Below, in pieces: positions 33,100 through 42,067 of a DNA stretch of 44,818 nucleotides. Numbering within the stretch: position 1 is the stretch's first letter; each line of letters opens with the position of its first letter. This DNA comes from Paludibacteraceae bacterium. GTDB lineage: Bacteria; Bacteroidota; Bacteroidia; Bacteroidales; Paludibacteraceae. The stretch lies in the NCBI GenBank assembly GCA_905235225.1, contig CAJOKE010000008.1:1-44818 (forward strand). The letters are read 5' to 3'. The notes under the pieces were generated by a model. The model was not told the origin of the DNA. It was given only the letters and a program-made list of their open reading frames with translations, and made no database searches. A program made the position numbers and the translations under genes.

Positions 33100-34537
33100 C
33101 ATGAAATCACTGGCGAAAGACACCGCGATTTACGGTCTTTCATCCATTATCGGCAAGTTCCTCAACTACCTGCTTGTCCCGTTGTACACCTATGTATTGG
33201 CGCGTACTTCCGACTATGGTATTGTAACCAATCTTTACGCATGGACTGCTTTGTTGCTGGTCATCTTGACATATGGAATGGAAACAGGATTCTTCCGTTT
33301 TGCCAATCGCGAAGGTTATGATTCCAAGCAAGTTTACCGGACTGCCTTTATTGCCTTGCTGACAACCAGTACCGTTTTTGCCGTACTATGTTGCGTCTTC
33401 CGGCAACCGATTGCGAATGCCATGGGCTATTCCGGTCACTCGGAGTTTATCGCCATGCTGGCGGTTACGGTCGCCATGGACGCATTCGCATGTATTCCCT
33501 TTGCCTACCTGCGCTACCAGAAGCGTCCCATCCTATTTGCGGCGCTCAAACTGCTGTTTGTCATACTCAACATCGCGTTCAACATACTCTTCCTTGTGGT
33601 TTTGAAAAAGAACGATGTCGTTTATGTCTTTGTGAGCAATATCATGGCAACCGGCATACAGACATTATGCCTGCTGCCTTTCACTTTACCCCGAGGAGCG
33701 CGCTTTTCATGGACTGTCCTGCGGGAAATGCTGCGTTATTCGCTCCCGCTGCTCGTTTTAGGCGTTGCCGGCATCATGAACCAGACGCTTGACCGTATTC
33801 TCTTTCCTTATTTATACCCGCATGAAGATGCTGAAGCACAACTTGGTATCTATGGTGCCTGCTTCAAGGTCGCGATGGTCATGATGATGTTCACACAGGC
33901 ATTCAGGTATGCGTATGAACCATTTGTTTTCTCCAAGCACAAAGACCGGCAGTCTGTCGAGGCTTACGCGGATGCCATGAAGTATTACATCATCTTCTCC
34001 TTCCTTATTCTGATGATAGTCGTCTTTTATCTGGACATTTTCCGCTATATTATTTCCCCGGCATACTGGGAAGGGCTGAAAATCGTGCCGGTTGTATTGT
34101 GGACATACATTTTCCAAGGTATATACTTCAACCTCAGTTTCTGGTACAAACTGACCGATGAAACAAAGTGGGGGGCATGGTTCTCGCTGATTGGCTTGGT
34201 TATCACCTTCGTGCTGCAAATCGTTTTTGTCCCCCGCATCGGATACTGGGCATCATGCGGCAGCAGCCTCGTTTGCTATTTCTGCATCATGCTCCTGTCA
34301 TACTTTATCGGACAAAAGAAAGCACCGATTCCTTATGACCTCAAGCGGATCGGCGTATATACTATGCTGACAGTCATTCTGTGCGGTGTTTTCTATGCTT
34401 TCCGTTTCTATGTAACAGCCAACATGTGGCTCGACATGGCAGTTGGAACCGTACTGCTATGTATTTATCTGCTTGTACTGACGCGGAAGGACTTTCCCCT
34501 TTCCGGATTGCCCGTCATCGGCAAATATTTCAAATGA
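33083..34537 (+). CDS. Polysaccharide flippase-like membrane protein (MOP superfamily)
   Basis: This 484-aa polytopic protein of about 14 membrane segments resembles Wzx/RfbX-type lipid-linked oligosaccharide flippases of the polysaccharide-biosynthesis family. It begins MADTTNMKSLAKDTAIYGLSSIIG, typical of that group; the first six codons overlap rsmI. No other polysaccharide genes are adjacent, so the lipid carrier substrate is unknown. A second, divergent homologue lies at 37.0-38.5 kb. Confidence 0.88.
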   Translation: MADTTNMKSLAKDTAIYGLSSIIGKFLNYLLVPLYTYVLARTSDYGIVTNLYAWTALLLVILTYGMETGFFRFANREGYDSKQVYRTAFIALLTTSTVFAVLCCVFRQPIANAMGYSGHSEFIAMLAVTVAMDAFACIPFAYLRYQKRPILFAALKLLFVILNIAFNILFLVVLKKNDVVYVFVSNIMATGIQTLCLLPFTLPRGARFSWTVLREMLRYSLPLLVLGVAGIMNQTLDRILFPYLYPHEDAEAQLGIYGACFKVAMVMMMFTQAFRYAYEPFVFSKHKDRQSVEAYADAMKYYIIFSFLILMIVVFYLDIFRYIISPAYWEGLKIVPVVLWTYIFQGIYFNLSFWYKLTDETKWGAWFSLIGLVITFVLQIVFVPRIGYWASCGSSLVCYFCIMLLSYFIGQKKAPIPYDLKRIGVYTMLTVILCGVFYAFRFYVTANMWLDMAVGTVLLCIYLLVLTRKDFPLSGLPVIGKYFK

Positions 34538-34574
34538 ATCAGAAATACAATAACAATATAATCGACAAATAATT

Positions 34575-35216
34575 ATGTTTAGTGGAATAGTAGAGGCAAT
34601 GACGCCCGTCATCAAGATTGAAACCGACCAAGGCAATAAACACTTCACGCTCCGAAACCCCTTTTCGGACGGAACAACGATTGACCAGTCCATAGCCCAT
34701 AACGGCGTTTGTCTGACTGTCGTCAAGAATGAAGGAGACCTATATACCGTTACAGTCATGCAGGAGTCGCTTAACCGCACTAATCTCGGCGTTCTCAAAG
34801 AGGGTGATTTCGTCAACCTTGAGCGCGCTATGCAAATCGGTGACCGCCTTGACGGGCATATTGTACAGGGACACGTTGACCAAACTGCCGTATGCACCGA
34901 GGTGCGCGAGACCGAAGGCAGCTGGTATTTCCGTTTTGCCTATGAAACGACAAGAGACGCCGTCTCACGCGGATACTTCTGCGTTGACAAAGGCTCTGTC
35001 ACCATTAACGGTGTCAGCCTCACCGTCTGCGACCCCGAGGTCGAGGACAACAACACCGATGACCAAAAACTCAAATGCTCCGTCAGCGTATGTATTATCC
35101 CTTATACTTTCGAAAACACCAACTTCAAATATATCAAACAAGGCTCAATCGTTAACCTTGAATTTGACATCATCGGCAAGTATATTGCCAGATATAATTC
35201 CTTGATGCAAAAATAA
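34575..35216 (+). CDS. ribE: Riboflavin synthase, alpha subunit
   Basis: This 213-aa enzyme dismutates two 6,7-dimethyl-8-ribityllumazine molecules to riboflavin. It has the invariant N-terminus MFSGIVEAM, and two lumazine-binding beta-barrel repeats with HNGVCLTV and INGVSLTV at equivalent places, plus GHIVQGHVD. Length is normal. It lies 37 bp after the flippase gene and 16 bp before the FKBP gene. Confidence 0.96.
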   Translation: MFSGIVEAMTPVIKIETDQGNKHFTLRNPFSDGTTIDQSIAHNGVCLTVVKNEGDLYTVTVMQESLNRTNLGVLKEGDFVNLERAMQIGDRLDGHIVQGHVDQTAVCTEVRETEGSWYFRFAYETTRDAVSRGYFCVDKGSVTINGVSLTVCDPEVEDNNTDDQKLKCSVSVCIIPYTFENTNFKYIKQGSIVNLEFDIIGKYIARYNSLMQK

Positions 35217-35232
35217 CTTAATATAATCAACA

Positions 35233-35745
35233 ATGAACAACAGTTTATCCTTTCAACTCGGCACATCCGTAGCGCAATATCTCATGCAGTACGGACAAAA
35301 AGAACTTAACTATGATGAATTCAAACAGGGAGTTGATTTCGTCATGAACGCCTCTGTCAAAGCAAAAGAGGAAGGCGAGAAATTCCTTGCGGACAATGCC
35401 AAACGCCCGGAAGTAAAAACAACACCTTCAGGATTACAGTACGAAGTGCTGGACGCCACACTCGGGCAAAAGCCCAAAGCGACCGACACCGTTCGCGTAC
35501 ACTATGAAGGCACGCTTATTGACGGCACGGTTTTTGACAGCAGTTACAAGCGCGGACAATCTATCTCCTTTGCCCTCAACCAAGTCATCAAAGGCTGGAC
35601 AGAAGGGTTGCAACTCATGTCAGTCGGCAGCAAGTACAAACTGTATATCCCCTACCAATTAGGATACGGTGCCGCCGGTGCCGGCGCAGACATACCGCCT
35701 TATGCAGCACTGATTTTTACCGTTGAATTGCTCGGTATTGAATAA
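35233..35745 (+). CDS. FKBP-type peptidyl-prolyl isomerase, cytoplasmic
   Basis: This 170-aa protein has no signal peptide. It has a short N-terminal helical segment (1-60) as in FklB/FkpA-type proteins and an FKBP_C domain (about 78-170): [22 protein letters not shown], the conserved [12 protein letters not shown] and IPYQLGYG. It should catalyse prolyl cis-trans isomerisation and assist folding. It lies 22 bp before a related lipoprotein gene, a clear tandem duplication with a change of compartment. Confidence 0.93.
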   Translation: MNNSLSFQLGTSVAQYLMQYGQKELNYDEFKQGVDFVMNASVKAKEEGEKFLADNAKRPEVKTTPSGLQYEVLDATLGQKPKATDTVRVHYEGTLIDGTVFDSSYKRGQSISFALNQVIKGWTEGLQLMSVGSKYKLYIPYQLGYGAAGAGADIPPYAALIFTVELLGIE

Positions 35746-35767
35746 TTAACATAAAAACAACTACAAA

Positions 35768-37018
35768 ATGAAAAAGATTTCGATTCTCGCCATCGCCGCG
35801 ATGGCTCTAATCTCATGCGGTAACACTTATACCGCCAAAAATGTCGAACTGACTAACATGAACGACTCCATTAACTTCGCCCTCGGATTGGTTAATGGCG
35901 CAAACATCAAAATGTACCAACTACGCGGGGACAGTTCTGAAACCGCCATCATTGAGTTTATGGACGCCCTGCAGCGAGGATATGACGGCAAGATTGAAGA
36001 CCTGAGCGAAGCTGCTACTATCGGACGAAACATCGGTAACGCCATCAAGGCATCCGAAGAAATCGGTCTGGCTGAAAACACAGCCTGGACACTGAACGAA
36101 CGTATGTTCTTCCAAGGACTGGTAAACGGCGTTTACGGAGACACCGTTGTTATGCCGGTTGAGGTGGCGCGTACCTATTTCCAAAACGCATACCAAGCTT
36201 CAGCAGAGAGCGGCAAGACCGCCGGAAAGGCTATTCGCGCAACATGCCCGAAGACCGTCAAAGCTGTCAAACTGAACTGCGAGGCCGACAGTTTGAACTA
36301 TGCTTTCGGTCTGCTCAACGGCAGCGAAGTAAAAATGTATGTCTTGGCTAACGACAGTGACGGAAGCATGGTTAAAGAATTCATCGCCAATGTCAACAAA
36401 GGACTCAAATCACATGTCAAGAATCCCCAACTCGTCAATATGGGCGAACAGGTCGGCAAAAACATCAGGGAGCAGGAAGAAGGCGGTCTGATCGGCGAAC
36501 CCTCACTCGTGACTGACTTTGCCCTTATCAAACAAGGTTTCATCAATGGTCTCTACGGGGAATACGACCAATTTGACCCCTCTGCAGCAGGCGCATATAT
36601 CCAATCCACACTTGCTTTCATCAAATACGGGAACACCAAAGCCGAAGGCGAACAGTTCCTCGCTGAAAACGCACTCAAAGAAGGGGTAAAAACCACCGAG
36701 AGCGGTCTCCAGTACGAAGTTATCAAAATGGGCAAAGGACCCAAACCGTCTGCTACAGACCGTGTTAAAGTCCACTATCACGGTACATTGATTGACGGCA
36801 CCGTCTTTGACAGCAGCGTTGACCGCGGCGAACCTATTGTCTTTGGACTCAACCAGGTTATCAAAGGATGGACTGAGGGCGTGCAGCTTATGCCGGTCGG
36901 CAGCAAGTTCCGCTTCTATATTCCGCAGGAGTTAGGCTACGGTGCGCAGAATGCAGGCTCCATTCCGCCATACAGCACGCTCATCTTTGATGTTGAACTG
37001 CTCGGTATCGAGAAATAA
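35768..37018 (+). CDS. FKBP-type peptidyl-prolyl isomerase lipoprotein with duplicated N-domain
   Basis: This 416-aa protein has a lipoprotein signal (lipobox ALISC, Cys17). No acidic residues follow the Cys, so periplasmic-side anchoring is more likely than surface export (inference). Residues about 30-150 and 175-305 are two copies of the FKBP_N-type helical region ([17 protein letters not shown] and [17 protein letters not shown]). The FKBP_C domain is at about 325-416 ([36 protein letters not shown]). The doubled N-domain is unusual, since FkpA-type proteins normally have one per chain and use it to dimerise. Confidence 0.93.
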   Translation: MKKISILAIAAMALISCGNTYTAKNVELTNMNDSINFALGLVNGANIKMYQLRGDSSETAIIEFMDALQRGYDGKIEDLSEAATIGRNIGNAIKASEEIGLAENTAWTLNERMFFQGLVNGVYGDTVVMPVEVARTYFQNAYQASAESGKTAGKAIRATCPKTVKAVKLNCEADSLNYAFGLLNGSEVKMYVLANDSDGSMVKEFIANVNKGLKSHVKNPQLVNMGEQVGKNIREQEEGGLIGEPSLVTDFALIKQGFINGLYGEYDQFDPSAAGAYIQSTLAFIKYGNTKAEGEQFLAENALKEGVKTTESGLQYEVIKMGKGPKPSATDRVKVHYHGTLIDGTVFDSSVDRGEPIVFGLNQVIKGWTEGVQLMPVGSKFRFYIPQELGYGAQNAGSIPPYSTLIFDVELLGIEK

Positions 37019-37029
37019 ACAGCTGTTCA

Positions 37030-38514
37030 TTGGGAACGATCGCAAAGCAATCATTTAGAGGAACTATCGTCACGTATATCGGCGTGGCGATAGGCTTTGT
37101 GACGACTTTTTTCGTGCTGACCCGTTTTCTGGCGGCAGAAGACATCGGGTTGGCACGTATTTTGATTGACACCGCCACCCTATTCGTAGGGCTGGCGCAG
37201 TTAGGCACTAACTCAAGCATTATACGCTTCTACCCCTACTTCAAGTCCGGCAACACTGACCACGGTTTTTTCTTCTACACCTTGGTCATTCCCTTCCTCG
37301 GGTTTCTGCTGTTTGCCTGCATTTATTGGGCTTGTTCTGTCCCGTTAGCCGCATATTTCGGTGAGAAATCGCCGCTTTTTGTGGACTACTACTATTTCGT
37401 ACTGCCATTGGCGTTTTTCATGCTCTACCAGACTATCTTTGAGACAAACGCCAATGTCCTTATGCACATTGTCGTTCCGCGGGCTGTGCGCGAAATAGCA
37501 GTACGGATCGGCTTGCTGGTCAGTTATCTGCTTTACGCTTTCCGCGTGATTTCAATGGACGGGTTTGTCATCGCATTATGCCTGACATACGGCATCGCCG
37601 CACTCATCAACATTGCCTACCTCTTTTCGCTTGGACATATATCCCTGCGTCCCGATTGGACTTTTATCAAACAAAACCCGTCCCTTGTGCGTAAATATGC
37701 CTTATACACCGGATTTCTCATTGTCTCGGCGTTGACCTCGGTACTCGCACCTATTATGTCATCCTTTATCATTACAGGCAAACAGGGATTAGCCTCTACC
37801 GGCATTTTCGCCATCGCAACCTATATGGCGGCAATGGTCAGTATTCCGTCCCGATCTTTAATCGCAATTACTCAACCCGAACTGTCACAAGCCATTAAGG
37901 ACAATGACCGCACAAACACATCGCGTCTCATTGCACAGGCAAGCAACAACCTGCTGCTTGCCGGCGGATTTATCTTACTCTTTATCTGGCTCAATATTGA
38001 CCTCATCTTCGATATTCTGCCTAATGGGGACACATACGCCACCGCCCGATACGCCGTCCTGCTTTTGGGCTTCGGACAACTGTTAGTCGGCACTTTCGGC
38101 ATTTTCCTGCCTGCACTCAATTACTCCCGGTTCTATGCCTTCTCCCTTTTGAACTCACTCGTACTCACCGCCAGCGCACTCATTCTCAACAACGCGCTTA
38201 TTCCGATTTTCGGCATAACAGGGGCGGCTCTTGCCACTCTGCTAAGCGATATCGTTTATTACATATTAGTCGTTGCCGTCACCTGCAGCGTGCTGCATAT
38301 TATGCCCTTCAAGCGGCAGCATCTTGTTTGCGTACTGCTCTTTGCCACCATGTTTGCGCTTAACTGCGCATGGCTCAAACTCGCTCCCGCTTTCACTACC
38401 GGATGGCTCGGACTCATCCGTTTCTTTGTCATTGCCGCTGCAGGGATTGCCTTCGCATGGCGGCTCAAACTCTCACCGGAACTACATGAGATTCTTTGTC
38501 GAATTCGCATATAA
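37030..38514 (+). CDS. Second polysaccharide flippase-like membrane protein
   Basis: This 494-aa protein has 12-14 predicted membrane segments and the look of MOP-superfamily exporters. It begins at a TTG codon (MGTIAKQSFRGTIVTYIG). No ATG or GTG is available in this frame between the preceding stop and this point, and the peptide fits the family's N-terminus, so TTG initiation is likely and would keep expression low. It begins 11 bp after the FKBP lipoprotein gene and overlaps truA by 29 bp. Substrate unknown. Confidence 0.87.
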   Translation: MGTIAKQSFRGTIVTYIGVAIGFVTTFFVLTRFLAAEDIGLARILIDTATLFVGLAQLGTNSSIIRFYPYFKSGNTDHGFFFYTLVIPFLGFLLFACIYWACSVPLAAYFGEKSPLFVDYYYFVLPLAFFMLYQTIFETNANVLMHIVVPRAVREIAVRIGLLVSYLLYAFRVISMDGFVIALCLTYGIAALINIAYLFSLGHISLRPDWTFIKQNPSLVRKYALYTGFLIVSALTSVLAPIMSSFIITGKQGLASTGIFAIATYMAAMVSIPSRSLIAITQPELSQAIKDNDRTNTSRLIAQASNNLLLAGGFILLFIWLNIDLIFDILPNGDTYATARYAVLLLGFGQLLVGTFGIFLPALNYSRFYAFSLLNSLVLTASALILNNALIPIFGITGAALATLLSDIVYYILVVAVTCSVLHIMPFKRQHLVCVLLFATMFALNCAWLKLAPAFTTGWLGLIRFFVIAAAGIAFAWRLKLSPELHEILCRIRI

Positions 38515-39238
38515 CGGCACACACTTTCACGGCTCACAGCGGCAACTTGATGCCGCCAGTGTACAGGAAACAATGGAGCAGGCTTTCACTACCATCCTGC
38601 GCCAAACGGTGAATCTAACCTTCGCCGGACGGACAGACGCAGGCGTACACGCAGAACAGATGTTCGCACACTTTGACTTAAACAACCACATACCTTCAAA
38701 CCTTCAAACCTTTACAAACTCACTCAATTCGCTCCTGCCGACGGACATTGCAGTAAAACGTATCTTCCACGTCGATGAACAGTTGCACGCGCGATTCTCG
38801 GCTCTCGAGCGCACATACGAGTACAGAGTCACAACGCGCAAAAACCCCTTCCGGCAAAACCTTGTCACACGCGTTCCTCCGGGATTGAACTATGAGGCGA
38901 TGAACAACGCCGCACAACTGCTTCTCGGCACACATGACTTCACATCCTTCTGCAAAGTGCATACCGATGTCAAAACAACTCTTTGCACCGTCACACGCGC
39001 CGATTGGACAACTTCAAACACCGCAACAACTTCAAACGGCGATGCCGTCTTCACCATCTCCGCTGACCGATTCCTCAGAAACATGGTCAGGGCGGTCGTC
39101 GGGACTCTACTTGAAGTCGGACGCGGAAAAATGACCGTCGAACACTTCCAAAACATCATCAACGCACATAACCGCTGCGCCGCAGGACAGTCCGCACCAC
39201 CATACGGACTCTTCCTCACACATATCCGCTACGCCTGA
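38486..39238 (+). CDS. truA: tRNA pseudouridine(38-40) synthase
   Basis: This 250-aa enzyme isomerises uridines 38-40 in the anticodon arm. The ATG at 38486 gives the family's N-terminus (MRFFVEFAYNGTHFHGSQRQ). The catalytic segment FAGRTDAGVHA carries the nucleophile Asp. ERTYEYRV, FCK and FLRNMVRAVVGTLLEVGRG complete the family pattern. The frame is open upstream to 38273, but that part lies within the flippase gene and is not family-like. It ends the long run that begins at dapB. Confidence 0.95.
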   Translation: MRFFVEFAYNGTHFHGSQRQLDAASVQETMEQAFTTILRQTVNLTFAGRTDAGVHAEQMFAHFDLNNHIPSNLQTFTNSLNSLLPTDIAVKRIFHVDEQLHARFSALERTYEYRVTTRKNPFRQNLVTRVPPGLNYEAMNNAAQLLLGTHDFTSFCKVHTDVKTTLCTVTRADWTTSNTATTSNGDAVFTISADRFLRNMVRAVVGTLLEVGRGKMTVEHFQNIINAHNRCAAGQSAPPYGLFLTHIRYA

Positions 39239-39265
39239 CTCCCCTCAAACCCCACACCTTTTCCA

Positions 39266-39322
39266 TTTAGTATCTCCAAGTACTAAAAACGGCTCAATTT
39301 TAGTACTTACAAGTACTTTTTT
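39266..39322 (+). repeat. 57-bp direct repeat, copy 1 (terminator-like)
   Basis: This copy is identical over 57 bp to the one at 39351-39407, 28 bp farther on. It contains an 11-bp hairpin, AAGTACTAAAA (39278-39288) with TTTTAGTACTT (39298-39308), loop ACGGCTCAA, and an overlapping smaller hairpin AGTACTT-AC-AAGTACT followed by six T. It probably terminates the run ending with truA. Confidence 0.9.
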
Positions 39323-39350
39323 ACCCCAATTACTATGCAACATAACCGAT

Positions 39351-39407
39351 TTTAGTATCTCCAAGTACTAAAAACGGCTCAATTTTAGTACTTACAAGTA
39401 CTTTTTT
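39351..39407 (+). repeat. 57-bp direct repeat, copy 2
   Basis: This is an exact duplicate of 39266-39322 with the same two competing hairpins. It ends 10 bp before the -33 box of the ATPase promoter. Confidence 0.9.
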
Positions 39408-39417
39408 GCGCCTTTTC

Positions 39418-39448
39418 TTGCATATTCCAAATATTTGCTGTACCTTTG
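39418..39448 (+). promoter_or_regulatory. ATPase gene promoter
   Basis: TTG at 39418 (extended TTGCATATTCC) and TACCTTTG at 39441-39448 are spaced by 20 nt. The first 10 bases are the same as in the starch-operon promoter. The expected transcript start leaves a leader of under 20 nt. Confidence 0.85.
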
Positions 39449-39472
39449 CGGCCTAAAAAAACAAAAAATGCT

Positions 39473-40681
39473 ATGGAACACCAAGATTTACAACCCATTA
39501 TCAACACGTATCACAATTTTCTTTCTACAGTCACGCTGGATTACGTAAGACCTTTGATGAATAAAATAGATTGGGAAGATCGGTTGATTGAAATTAAAGG
39601 CTCCAAAGGCGTCGGCAAAACGACTCTGATATTGCAGCACATACGGATGGCATTCCCCAATGTGGATGACACCTTATATGTGTCGTTGGATAACCTGTGG
39701 TTTAAATCCCATACATTAAAAGAGCTTGCCGATTGGTTGTACGCTCAGGGAGTGCGGTTTTTGTTTTTAGACGAGGTGCATTATTACCCTCATTGGCAAA
39801 CCGCTATCAAAAACCTGATTGACGAATATGCAGAGTTGCATATCGTTTTTACCGGATCTTCTATGCTGCAACTCGAGGTTGGAGAGGGCGATTTGTCACG
39901 CAGACTGATTGATTACCATCTTCCTGGATTGTCTTTCCGTGAATATCTCCAATTTGAAGGGATTGCTGATTTTCCATCCTATAACTTAGACGATATTCTT
40001 CTGAAACATGTGTCTGTTTCTTTTGCGGTAAAAGAGAAATTAGGCAGTATCCAACCGTATTTCAATGAATATCTGGAGCATGGGTATTATCCCTTTTACA
40101 AAGCTGTCCGTTCCGGTTATGAAATCCGTCTCCAACATATTGTAAACCAGATTCTGGAGCGCGATTATCCTATGATCGACGAAGTGACTGTTCCTACAAT
40201 AGAAAAAACCAAAAAGATGCTGATGGTATTAGCGCAAAATGTGCCGCAAATGCCTACTATGAGCAGCCTGTACGGACAATTGGAAACAGGAAGAAATCAA
40301 GGATTAAAAATGCTATATGCACTCCAACGTGCAGATCTGTTGATGCTTCTTACTGACAACACGAAGAACTTGAAGACACTCGGGCGGCCGGAGAAGATAT
40401 TTCTCCACAACACCAACCTAATGTACGCATTAGGCGCAAAAATTGAAATTGGCACCGTGCGCGAAACCTTCTTCCTTAACCAATTATCGGAGGTTCTGCC
40501 CGTCTGCTATCCTGCTAAAGGAGATTTTTTGGTGGATAATAAATATCTGTTTGAAGTAGGCGGAGCAAACAAAACCTTTGAGCAAATCAAAGACCTGCCC
40601 GATTCATTCCTTGCAGTAGATAATACCGAAACGGGCTACAAGAACCGCATTCCTCTTTGGCTATTCGGGTTCCTCTATTGA
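39473..40681 (+). CDS. AAA-family ATPase with DUF4143-like C-terminus
   Basis: This 402-aa cytoplasmic protein has Walker A GSKGVGKT (43-50), Walker B FLFLDE (96-101) and the sensor-like FTGSSM segment of the archaeal-type ATPase/DUF4143 group. Its C-terminal half has the PD-(D/E)XK-like pattern of DUF4143 (DFLVDNKYLFEVGG). The in-frame TTG at 39446 lies inside the -7 box, so the ATG at 39473 is preferred. Proteins of this kind are common and often variable between strains, and their function is not established. It stands alone between its own promoter and a convergent trio. Confidence 0.88.
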   Translation: MEHQDLQPIINTYHNFLSTVTLDYVRPLMNKIDWEDRLIEIKGSKGVGKTTLILQHIRMAFPNVDDTLYVSLDNLWFKSHTLKELADWLYAQGVRFLFLDEVHYYPHWQTAIKNLIDEYAELHIVFTGSSMLQLEVGEGDLSRRLIDYHLPGLSFREYLQFEGIADFPSYNLDDILLKHVSVSFAVKEKLGSIQPYFNEYLEHGYYPFYKAVRSGYEIRLQHIVNQILERDYPMIDEVTVPTIEKTKKMLMVLAQNVPQMPTMSSLYGQLETGRNQGLKMLYALQRADLLMLLTDNTKNLKTLGRPEKIFLHNTNLMYALGAKIEIGTVRETFFLNQLSEVLPVCYPAKGDFLVDNKYLFEVGGANKTFEQIKDLPDSFLAVDNTETGYKNRIPLWLFGFLY

Positions 40682-40705
40682 TTCGACAATATATCAATAA
40701 TCACT

Positions 40706-42067
40706 TTATCTTTCAGTCAGACTCGCCCGGGCGGGTCTGTTTGTTATCAAATGTTTTAGTTTATTGGGTAATTCGCGACGTACACGTTTCATTATGTCCT
40801 TAGTGCATTGCGCCTTTACTTGGGATTGTGAAGCGTTCTCATCAACCAATACGCGCAAATCTTCTATAGGATAAGTAAGCAACACATTGTGTTTATCATC
40901 AAAAAAAATCAAACGTAAACTTGCGCTGTACTCATATAAATTTCCCAAATCACCTTGAACAAATCCTTGTTGTTTATATGTAGTGGATATCTCAACGAAC
41001 ATATCAGCCTTAGATTCATCAGTTACTGCCGTAACATGTTCGTTAGCTAAAACAGATGCCACTTGATGCAAGCATGATGGTAATAGATTTTCCTTTGCAT
41101 ACAAAAAAGCATTTATTTCATTCGGATTAACTTTTATTGTCAAGAGAACTTCCGGTAATACCTTCCCTGCATTTATTTCTTGATAAATTTGAGGGATTGT
41201 TTGCATAAAGCTCTTATCAATAAAAAACTTTATCTGCTGTGTAGCTGCTTTACTATATATATGTGTCAATGTGAATACTGCTTTTCCATATGAATTTGTT
41301 ATGACTTTTTCATTAACAACTCCACTTCCTTCTATAAACAAAGATTTAATGGGTATATTATGCAAAGGTGTGCCATTACGTTCTACAAAAACAGGAATCG
41401 ATATATTCAGGGGCTGAAAACAATCTGCTTGCATAGTATTCTCTTGTAAAGTCAGTGAAATACCATCGAATACAGAGTTGTAACCATTAAATAATGCAAC
41501 AGGAATATTAACATTTTGATAAGTCAGGTCAAGGAACAACCATGGTTCAACGACCTCCAAACCTTTTGCAAAATTCAAATTTGCATTTACAAGATTACCT
41601 TTTTCCAACGCTTCCTGAGCTTTTTGCAAATAATCAAAACCCAAGTTGGCTATCTCAAGCGATTTAGCCTGTATTCGCCTTTCATATTCTGATTTATTTA
41701 AGCGATAGCATACATAATAATTATTCTTATCTTTATATGTCCCATAAACTTCCAAACCCTCAATATAGTTTTGAGTATTTACAAGGACTTGCTGCCGGTA
41801 AACTTCATGCGTTGCATAATCCACTTCTTGTATTCCAAGAAACGAGCGACTTTGCACATTTGAATAAATCTGATGTGCAATCTCATTTATTGCATTTTTA
41901 GCAGCTATATTAACGTGGTCGGGATTAGACACTGGTGATACTCCAATTCCCCACCAGTCTGATGCAGAAACAGGGTGTTGGGAAACCCACTGTGGTGCTT
42001 TAGCAATGGCAATAGCAGGAAAAATCAATAACACTATTAAAAGCCAAAAATGTTTTGTCTTAATCAT
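40706..42067 (-). CDS. Exported LPP20-like domain protein
   Basis: This 453-aa protein has a signal peptide (about 1-22, no lipobox Cys). Residues about 24-130 resemble the LPP20 domain (PQWVSQHP, WWGIGVSP, AAKNAINEIAHQI, then YVCYRLNKSEYERRI). Residues about 195-300 look like a beta-sandwich, and 310-440 form a further domain with a CsgG-like strand-helix pattern. It is the third gene of an operon with DUF6175-like and CsgG-like genes; its ATG overlaps the previous stop by 8 bp. A role in an envelope assembly is inferred from the families. The last eleven codons overlap the hairpin that terminates the opposite gene. Confidence 0.75.
   Translation of the reverse strand: MIKTKHFWLLIVLLIFPAIAIAKAPQWVSQHPVSASDWWGIGVSPVSNPDHVNIAAKNAINEIAHQIYSNVQSRSFLGIQEVDYATHEVYRQQVLVNTQNYIEGLEVYGTYKDKNNYYVCYRLNKSEYERRIQAKSLEIANLGFDYLQKAQEALEKGNLVNANLNFAKGLEVVEPWLFLDLTYQNVNIPVALFNGYNSVFDGISLTLQENTMQADCFQPLNISIPVFVERNGTPLHNIPIKSLFIEGSGVVNEKVITNSYGKAVFTLTHIYSKAATQQIKFFIDKSFMQTIPQIYQEINAGKVLPEVLLTIKVNPNEINAFLYAKENLLPSCLHQVASVLANEHVTAVTDESKADMFVEISTTYKQQGFVQGDLGNLYEYSASLRLIFFDDKHNVLLTYPIEDLRVLVDENASQSQVKAQCTKDIMKRVRRELPNKLKHLITNRPARASLTER
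40718..40745. terminator. Hairpin between convergent genes
   Basis: CAGACTCGCCCGGGCGGGTCTG is palindromic except for one mismatched pair and is followed on the plus strand by TTTGTT. It lies inside the last codons of the LPP20-like gene and 37 bp after the ATPase stop, so it can end the ATPase transcript. The weak T-run lowers confidence. Confidence 0.6.

Noticed and set aside
38273..38485. 71-residue N-terminal extension of TruA
   Set aside because: It lies inside the flippase gene and is Ser/Pro/Leu rich; the family's N-terminus begins at 38486.
39266..39407. Minimal CRISPR array
   Set aside because: There are only two copies, repeats are 57 bp with internal hairpins and T-runs, the single spacer is 28 bp and no cas gene is present.
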